A stretch of 64,000 nt of DNA, taken from positions 62,001-126,000 of the forward strand of contig WION01000002.1 of NCBI GenBank assembly GCA_015039365.1. The letters are read 5' to 3'. Position 1 is the first letter of the stretch. The number at the start of each line of letters is the position of its first letter. Below are positions 57,026-64,000 of this stretch, piece after piece. Under the pieces are notes generated by a model. It worked only from the letters and a program-made list of their open reading frames with translations, had not been told where the DNA came from and made no database searches. The position numbers were made by a program, and so were the translations under genes. This DNA comes from Amanita rubescens (taxonomy: Eukaryota > Basidiomycota > Agaricomycetes > Agaricales > Amanitaceae).

Positions 57026-57928
57026 TGCACTTGGACTTTGCACAGGGCAAGGGACAATGGGCCAGAGAAAGAAGTGGTAGAAAACAGCCTTAATTCCGGA
57101 TCGAGGTCGAAAGGGCACGATATTTGCGGGAATATTGCTAATTGGAGATACATTGTTGGAACGAAACACGGCTCGTAGTACCGAGCAAGCCTAGAGGCTA
57201 GCAGACCCTAGTGGCATGCTTGCGCTTTGAGTTTCTCTATCCTGACTATTTTCATGCGACGGTCATAGCTCAAGCTTAAACCCAATATTACATAGTAGTA
57301 AGAAAACAGAGAGTTGCGTTGAGAGCTGTGATCATCGATCAATATGTCTGTAATGTGCTTTGATCATATGTGGAATTTTTACACAGCCTTTTGAAAACCG
57401 TACGCCACATGTCCTTTTCCACCGGTTTTTACCACGAATCTCCACGAATTTATGCTGATAAGCTGGGTACTACGCGTCGCCATGGAGTCATATTGTTCTG
57501 ACAATTGGAGAGCGTTCACGTCTTGCTTTTCTTCACATTCTCAATGCGGTTGAAGGGGGAAACCTGACAGGCTCGGGAAAGATCCGTATCCTACGGTCTG
57601 CCCCGATATATAAGTAATATAATGTTGACACGTTCAGTAGGCGCTCAATATTCTTTCTTGGCAGTTCACCCAAATTCCGAAACAAGCAACTGAGCATAAT
57701 GATCGACAGTTAGTTTACAGTCGGTTCAGATGAATGAGTCTTGGTAAACTAGTTAAGTATTGAAAAAGAGTGCGAATGGAATAAGCAAAAATGAAGATCG
57801 CCATATGATGTAAGGAAAGTGAAACAGATCAGGACGCAGGGCACTTCTCAGAAAAGTCCAAGAGCAAGATTTAAGTGACTGGTAACCATCATGACTTTTC
57901 TTCGCCTGCCTGATCTCATTCGGGTACT
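57026..57928. other. Spacer between MARVEL-like copies 1 and 2
   Basis: Holds the presumed promoter of copy 2 and the 3' flank of copy 1. The 57753-58280 minus frame is a shadow of copy 1. Confidence 0.35.
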
Positions 57929-59041
57929 TTAGACTTGAGCATATGCAGGGTTCGCGGGGCCTTGAGTATAGCCAGTGTTTGCAGGGGGGGCAGGGGCGTA
58001 TCCTGGATTTGCAGGGTCTTGGACATAGCCGGGGCCTTGGGTATATCCGGTAGTGGCAGGGTCTGGAAGGTATCCGGTATTGGCGGGGGCTGGAGGGTAT
58101 CCGACGTTCGGAGGGGGTTGAGCATATCCAGTGTTCATCGGTGTTACCTGCTGAGGAGGAGTACCAGGATACTGCTGCTGGACCATGGGCTGAGGGGGGT
58201 ACATCTGTTGCTGAGGAACCATGCCGGGTTTCACAACAGCGGGCGCGAAAAAGTCGACTTGGTGGACAGTACAAGTCCACACACGTTGGTTACCGCGGGT
58301 GTGTTGAATAATCGCCATAATGAGTACGAGGATGGTATATGGCATAACTTTGATACATTGGTTTGAGATTGGGCGAGTGCAAGAGTTACAAAATTTACTC
58401 ACGGATAAGCCAGTTAAGCCAAGCGAATGCTTCGAGAGCCCAAAATTCGCCACAGTTGATCGTGTCCCTAACGGAGAATGACTTGGCGAAAACTCGAAAG
58501 ACGTCAAAACAAAAGAAGATAATTAATTAGATTTAACTGACCTATGTTGATGCTGCAGCCACTAGGTAAAATGCTCAATTGGTTTGCTGAGTAGCCCGCA
58601 GATGCCATCCACAAGACCCATAAAACAACTAAATGTTGAACTTGTAAGAGTCGATAAGCTACTTGATTAGAAATTACGCACAAAGCCATCCCAATTCAAC
58701 GACAACGTAGTTTGGGGGCGCGCCACTACGTATGATACTTATGACAACCCTGTTAACCGTTAACAAGAGTTATTCAGCACAAACATTGATCCAACACATA
58801 CAGCGCAGGAATAGTCAAGATGGTCAGGACAGAAACAGCGATAGCGAAAGCAACGAAGGCCCAGTATGTTCCAATGGTTGCTTCGGTCACGGAAATGATG
58901 TGCGCAGCGGTGCCCAACACAATAACCGAGAAAAGAGTTACAGCGGCTAGGGAGCGTATTTTCAGCTCGTATAAAAGTCGAAAGCACGCGTAACCTACCT
59001 AATAGTCCCAACCGAATGATACTGACGACGGTGAACGCCAT
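57929..59041 (-). CDS. MARVEL-like four-helix membrane protein, copy 1, with Pro/Gly/Tyr-rich tail
   Basis: Six exons (58999-59041, 58802-58946, 58682-58737, 58542-58640, 58403-58492, 57929-58347) give 283 residues. The helices (MAFTVVSIIRLGLLAAVTLF, AFVAFAIAVSVLTILTIPAL, HLVVLWVLWMASAGYSA, LNWLILMPYTILVLIMAIIQ) are the most typical of the three copies, with Cys pairs in the loop (SGCSIN, INCGEFW). Unlike the others it has a long cytosolic tail: a Gln/Pro stretch (PQQQMYPPQPMVQQQYPGTP) then about seven imperfect repeats of GY-x2-P/GP-x-NT (PANTGY, PATTGY, PANPGY). Such tails occur in fungal membrane proteins and may bind WW or SH3 domains or mediate clustering; this is inferred. The first 22 bases of exon 5 lie in a frame missed by simple ORF calls. 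Confidence 0.88.
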
Positions 59042-60153
59042 TGTTAATGGGCAAAGCAACAATGGGCTGGGGAGGGAAGGTGGAATGAACACATTGATGC
59101 TCCCGTTTAAATTGTGTTCACAGGGTAATCGGAGATCAATCCAGGGGCCGTCCAGAGACAGCCTAGAATCAATAGTCCTGATGGTAATGACTCCTTAAAG
59201 CTCTGCGTTTTTCGGACTTGGCCGCTTTTTGCTATCATATTATAGCTGAAGCTCAACCCTCAGGCTATAATTCATACAAAGAGGAGCGCCTCGGTGTTGC
59301 CTGGCAGGACTAGATAGGCATCTCGTGTGTCGTCAGACCCTTGGAAACGTGGGCTCATTAAACTGCATTAGAGTTGGTCGGCGACAGGATTGAAAGGTAA
59401 GTAGCCCCGGAAGTACAAAGTGTGTTGCCTTATATGGAAATTTGAACGTAAATATCGCACGCCAAGTTTAGTAGTTGATCGGCTCCGTCAACGATCATAT
59501 CGATCACTTACCTTGGCGGGTTATGTGCGTACACAACAGGACGCAAACATAAACCCGACAAAACCCCATGACTATCTGATTGACCGATAAGGTGGCTTTA
59601 CTAGGCTTTACTGTAATCCATATTGAGGATCGTCTGCTAAGCCAGCATACAACGCGTGACGCGTGCCAAGTGGGCGCCAGTTACTATTAGAATTAGGTAG
59701 CATTGCCACGCATTACGGCCGCTATGCACCGCGTTAAGGGGGCAAGCTAAAGCTTGATCCACTCACGTCACAAATTGAAAACGGTTCGGATGGTGTGAGA
59801 TCACAACGAAATGGAGCAACCTGCACATGCGGCATCCGACGGCATGGATATAACCATGTGATGTGAGGTGATGTGCCTAGTAAAGTGCAAGTGACATGCG
59901 GGAATACTTAATATCAAAGCCTACCGCAGATTGTCCTAAGATAATAAATACCAGAATACAATCGTTGCTAGGTAGTAAGTATTCCGAAATGTTCCTCGAA
60001 AAAATGTTCTCCAAAGTTCATAAAAGTGCAAAATCCCTTGAACTAGTGTACCGATGCCATCAGAACGAAACGTACACACGACACCTGTAGACTGGGGGCC
60101 GCAACATTACCACCACAGAGCCCCACGCACCAAAAAACCAAAAACCAAAAGCT
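59042..60153. other. No gene seen
   Basis: About 1.1 kb. It includes the presumed promoter of MARVEL copy 1. Short frames at 59896-60090 have no recognisable content. Confidence 0.35.
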
Positions 60154-60555
60154 CTATGAACCAGAGTCCAGAATGCGTGCAAAGTCACCAACGGGTTTTC
60201 TTTGGGAAGGATCGTTCCAAAACGCGCTCAGATCGAGCCAATCGCCAAACCAAGAATTGGCACCGGGCACGTCCAATTGACTGCCGAAATCGTTTTCCAT
60301 TGGAAGGATATCCAAATGAGAACGGGAAGTGGCGATACGGTGAGCAAGATAATGGCATAGGAGAAGGAAGAATATGAACGTGAATATAAGCGTCGTGCGT
60401 GCGCGTGGCTGTAATGCGTTTTGACAGGAAGAAATGACCCGCTGTGGGAATGTGGGCTTGGGCGGAGGTGCGAGGAATGCGATAGAATAATCATGCGAAG
60501 AGGACGGAGAACTTGGAGTAACGATGATGGCGGGTAAAGGTGATTTTTCGGACAT
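60154..60555 (-). CDS. Small single-pass membrane protein, unknown
   Basis: An intact 133-residue frame with ATG in a fair context. Pro/Ser-rich N-terminus (MSEKSPLPAIIVTPSSPSSS), basic patch (QPRAR), one strong membrane helix at about residues 54-72 (TTLIFTFIFFLLLCHYLAH), then a polar, Trp-containing tail (SWFGDWLDLSAFWNDPSQ). The positive residues before the helix favour a type II orientation, tail outside. No family recognised. A longer plus-strand frame overlaps but shows nothing coherent. Confidence 0.55.
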   Translation of the reverse strand: MSEKSPLPAIIVTPSSPSSSHDYSIAFLAPPPKPTFPQRVISSCQNALQPRARTTLIFTFIFFLLLCHYLAHRIATSRSHLDILPMENDFGSQLDVPGANSWFGDWLDLSAFWNDPSQRKPVGDFARILDSGS

Positions 60556-61223
60556 CGATGTCAGCGAAAGGTCTTGTATTACGTTTCATCAGTGTTAGGA
60601 CTCGTCATAAGAGCTGTACAGAGCCAATCGACGTACCTAGAGGCGCTGGGATCAACGTGTAGTCCAGTCGCTGAGGCAATCGGTGTAAACGAGGACCTGC
60701 CAGTGGAAGTTTGTGTTAGTCTACGTTCATGGCTGTGCGCTCTAACCTACCTGGGCGGTGCATTACGAATAGTCAATCAAGTACAGATGAAGCACTGCAA
60801 AAGTAGACTCTTGGGTTGAACGGGGTCGCAATGGGTAGCGATGGCCGGGCGGATGAAGACGAGGGGCAGGATTTAAACGAGTGGAAGGGTACGCAGTTGC
60901 CTGGTGTAGGTGCTGCGCAAGAACGAAGTGAAAGAGTCTAGGCGTTGAATGGGAGTGAGAAAGATGGGAGAACGGAGAAAAAGCAGAGTTATATGCCAGA
61001 TATAGCTTCTGTGAGAATTCTGAATAATGGACACTCCGGAAAGGTCGAAGATATAAAGTCTTCGGTTAACGTTAACAATTATATTATATATCCTTCGGAC
61101 CTGTAAATTGTAATGTTTTGTATCCATCTCCGTCGTCAGGTGCACAGCGACGCGGCGGCCTTCCACGTTGCTATTCCCGCTCCACTTGTCGTAAACACGT
61201 CAATACACGCCCGGATCGCGGGC
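60556..61223. other. Divergent intergenic region
   Basis: About 670 bases between the small membrane protein (minus) and the WDR89 gene (plus). No gene supported; the 60873-61166 minus frame is probably chance. Confidence 0.4.
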
Positions 61224-62708
61224 ATGGCTCATTCCATATCTATCCCTCCCTCTTTCTCTACGACATCAACGCCATTGAGGACGTCTAGTCTTTCTGAACA
61301 AGCCTATGTTCTCTCAATCGTGTCCTTGCAAACACAGTACGCGGCATCCACATCCGCGCCGACAAACAAAATCGATATCTTTGATAAATCAACGTTGAGA
61401 CGCGTGCAGACTCTTCCGGGCCATGAAGTTGCTACAACTGCTCTGCGATCAATTAATAGGAACCATAAAAAATTCCTGATGTCGTCAGGGAAAGACGGCC
61501 AAGTGATCGTTTGGGACGACAGGACCAACTCGATCGGGATTAGCAGTAAGTGTTACTATATGCGTGTAAAGAGTAAATCAAGAGGCAACTCATTAGACTA
61601 TTTATTCAGTGACGAACGCGGGTAATCATCAACCGCTGCTATGTTTTGATGTGTCTTCGGATGGGATGACAGTCGCCGCGGGAAGCGAGCTGCAAAATGA
61701 AGATGCGCTAATACACTTCTGGTAAGTATCTCTTAGCCGCTCTATGCGAACATGGCGCATAAGGCAAAAGACAGGGATCCTAGAAATGCCTCAGTGCCCC
61801 TACGAACTCATAGCTCAACCCACTCGGATGATATTACAACCTTGTCTTTCTCATCATCGGCGACAGATAAAATTGTCCTTTCCGGATCGTCAGATGGTTT
61901 GATCACCCTATCAAATGCCGACGAGGAAGATGAGGACGAAGCCGTGCTGCATGTTGCCAACTGGGGCTGCAGCATATCGCAGGCCGGATGGATCCCTGGT
62001 GAAGGTGGTGCAAAAATATGGGCTGCGAGTGATATGGAGACTTTCAGCACCTGGACTTATGAAGTAGGCCTTTTTTTCGGACACAAGGAAGCGTTTCTGA
62101 CATTTCGTCTAGCTTGATCCACTCCTAAGTGTTGACATACGACAACCATCAGTTCATCGTCATGGACAAACCTGGGTGACAGATTATCTTATCACATGTC
62201 ATGCAGAAGATACACCTTCGTCCTCTCTCGGTGTCTTTGTTGGCTCGAACGAGTAAGACCGTTGTCTTCTGATTGATTGATGACCGATGGGCTTGCAATG
62301 ACAGAGGTGATGCTGCCGTGCTGACGCATCCGGATTTGAGGCACGCCAATTCGTCGTGGGCTATCCATAAGCAATGGTCAAATGGTCACGTTGGGATTGT
62401 CCGTGCATTGCTATGGGACAATGAAGTACGGTTTCGGTGTTTGATAGCGTTCTCAGATCGTTGACTATGCATACCTTTCCAGCATAACGTTCTCGTGACT
62501 GGTGGCGAAGATACCAAAATCAACGTCTGGTCAGGACTTGGCGCTCTTGATGATGGCGTGATGGACGCCGACATAACCTATTCTCCCCGCTCTATGAAGA
62601 GAGACATGGATTGGGAGGCTGAAGAACAGGTTAGAGTAGTTGATAAATGCCTTCAACACAAATTGCTGACTTGATACCTAACAGGAGGGAAAGCGAGCGA
62701 GAAAATAG
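61224..62708 (+). CDS. WDR89: WD40-repeat protein, WDR89 homologue
   Basis: Seven exons (61224-61545, 61610-61721, 61775-62063, 62113-62252, 62305-62425, 62483-62629, 62685-62708) give 384 residues. WD-type repeats: KIDIFDKSTLRRVQTLPGHE, FLMSSGKDGQVIVWDDRT, MTVAAGSELQNEDALIHFWD, IVLSGSSDGLITLSN, and the family-typical HVGIVRALLWDNE-HNVLVTGGEDTKINVWSG. The tail is acidic then basic (EEQEGKRARK). The fold is a single beta-propeller; WDR89 proteins are nearly uncharacterised, with proposed nuclear or ribosome-related roles. The upstream in-frame ATG at 61113 would add 37 residues without propeller character. Confidence 0.9.
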
Positions 62709-63639
62709 TATATAACTTGCGCGATATCGGCATTCATGTACACGCGTGGTCAACGCCACGAGCGGTTTTGCTAAAATGAAGTAAAAGCTCGATATCATCA
62801 TCTGAACATGGAAATGACCTTAGTAACACCCGCTGTAATGGCTCAACTTCAATTGCTGTATTCAAGACGGATCATTGAATATTTTATCGTTCCGATTTGT
62901 CCCCTGCCCGCGCGCCTACAATGCTATTAAATGGGATCAGGCCTGTGCCATGACCGTCATAACTACCTTTGCTCCGCCCGCTTATATCTTTCCTTTCGCC
63001 GTAGTCACTCAAGAGTTGACAGCCAGAGTGCAACGGAGAATTGCAAGCCCTGGAGTAAATGCTAGACGATCCTGTGTCAAGTATTGGGCCTCTAATCACA
63101 ACTGAAATAACATTTCTAGGAAGGATATAAAAGGTCATGCCGTTCTGCGTTAATGAAACATAGATGCTGCAGCTTTTGCTCAGACTGTTGTCAAGAGTAG
63201 GCACGTCCTTGAACCCACTATCAACTGGTATCGTTGCTGAATATCATCTCGTTCCCCAGCAATACGGTATCTACCGCGCTCACGTCAATTTGTCGAGCGT
63301 AACGCACAACAAAACATCGTCCCACTGAGCCACGTTCCTGCATGAAAAAGCTCTGGAGATTGGACTAAATGTAAGCCTCTTCATAGCTTTCGTTGTCGTA
63401 CAAGTAGTCAAAGGTGTGTCTCACTTGCACGCCATCAATATAGGTTTAGTCTAGCTGAGTAAGTAAAGGAATTGAGCACCAAAAGTACCCCTCACCAACG
63501 CAACTCGAGTTGCAACTGTAATTTCTGCGGTGAGGTTTTGAGTTCCATAAGACAGCAGTGCTGCCGTCAATAGGTAAGGTTAATACTTCAGGCTTCAATG
63601 ATAACTTCTTTCAGCTCGAGCATATTTTACAAGATCATC
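62709..63639. other. No intact gene; possible ABC-transporter decay
   Basis: Short frames only. Given the ABCC relic that follows, parts of this segment may be its decayed upstream portion, but I could not match any motif. Confidence 0.3.
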
Positions 63640-63900
63640 GATCAGTGACGGTTGGCAATTCGGCTTGTGCAGAAGGAAAATGACATGAACTCAGTCGAAC
63701 GCGTTGCGTATTATGCGATAAAAATTAGCGAATTACCTGCCTCGAAGCCCGCTACTTCCTGGCCAGCTGATGGTCACGCCTCGTTGAACAACGTCTACTA
63801 CTTGTCGTACCGACTCGGACCCGACTACCAGGCATATACCTATAGAAGCAATCTGCATTCCCGCTGCCGCCGAAGGCGGATATACTGTAGGTCTTAATTA
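63640..63900 (+). pseudogene. ABCC (MRP-type) transporter relic
   Basis: The frame reads QKENDMNSVERVAYYA, matching the ENNMNSVERIxxYA segment that joins the second membrane domain to the second nucleotide-binding domain in MRP-type ABC exporters, then ATSWPADGHASLNNVYYLSY, matching PPxxWPxxGxIxxxNVxxxY. Next should come the Walker A region (GxxGRTGAGKSS); instead the sequence becomes Arg-rich and stops at 63897. No ATP-binding motif is seen before the window end. Only a fragment of about 70 codons is recognisable. Confidence 0.65.
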
Positions 63901-64000
63901 TCTCAGACTGACGCCTCTGTAACTTCACTCTGCATCCTTATGCCAGCCGCTCCACGACTTCTTCTCCTCAGATCTGACAACAAGAAATATCCTTTTCCAG

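Noticed and set aside
60054..60377. 107-codon plus-strand frame
   Set aside because: Overlaps the minus-strand membrane-protein gene, which has a clear helix and a better start.

Overview
The window is nuclear DNA of a filamentous basidiomycete, most likely an agaricomycete mushroom. The genes are split by many short introns (mostly 46-65 nt, GT...AG, with CTRAC/CTAAC-like branch sites). The gene families also fit: a CYP63-like P450, a HET-domain protein, a CorA-like fungal protein, large F-box paralog sets and a UPO-type peroxidase relic. Exon limits below were placed by hand from splice consensus, reading phase and recalled family alignments. Where a full exon set is given, the spliced length divides by three.

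Region by region. 1-9.3 kb: a CorA-like membrane protein with a 2-nt exon; a HET-domain gene with one frame break; a complete non-autonomous hAT-like element with a perfect 8-bp target duplication; a minisatellite; a small secreted-protein gene. 10-15 kb: a decayed phosphomannomutase, then two tandem actin genes. 15.7-21.4 kb: a CYP63-like P450, proteasome subunit RPN10, and an F-box gene sharing RPN10's upstream region. 22-35 kb: an unrecognised gene, further F-box copies (two long, two broken), a broken RPN10 5' copy, and a 1,404-residue membrane protein joining a propeller-like N-terminus, an ion-channel-like core and a MYND finger. 35-47 kb: accessory DNA with an AT-hook protein, a kinase relic, another F-box gene, a UPO-type peroxidase relic, a disordered protein with scattered relics, and an inverted F-box relic. 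47-53 kb: a stand-alone GNL3/NUG1 N-terminal domain, a Tra2-like splicing factor, ribosomal protein eL18 and an ALE1-type MBOAT acyltransferase. 53-59 kb: three tandem MARVEL-like four-helix membrane proteins. 60-64 kb: a small single-pass membrane protein, a WDR89 homologue and an ABCC-transporter relic.

There is no operon logic. The window mixes conserved housekeeping genes (actin, RPN10, eL18, Tra2, ALE1, WDR89) with a fast birth-and-death layer of F-box, MARVEL-like, HET, P450 and peroxidase genes and segmental duplications that captured neighbouring exons. The points most worth checking are the 2-nt exon, the GC-AG intron shared by both actins, the divergence of one actin copy, the F-box expansion with 13-19 nt first exons, the propeller/channel/MYND fusion and the truncated GNL3. 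I saw no tRNA, rRNA or CRISPR array, but tRNA detection by eye is weak.
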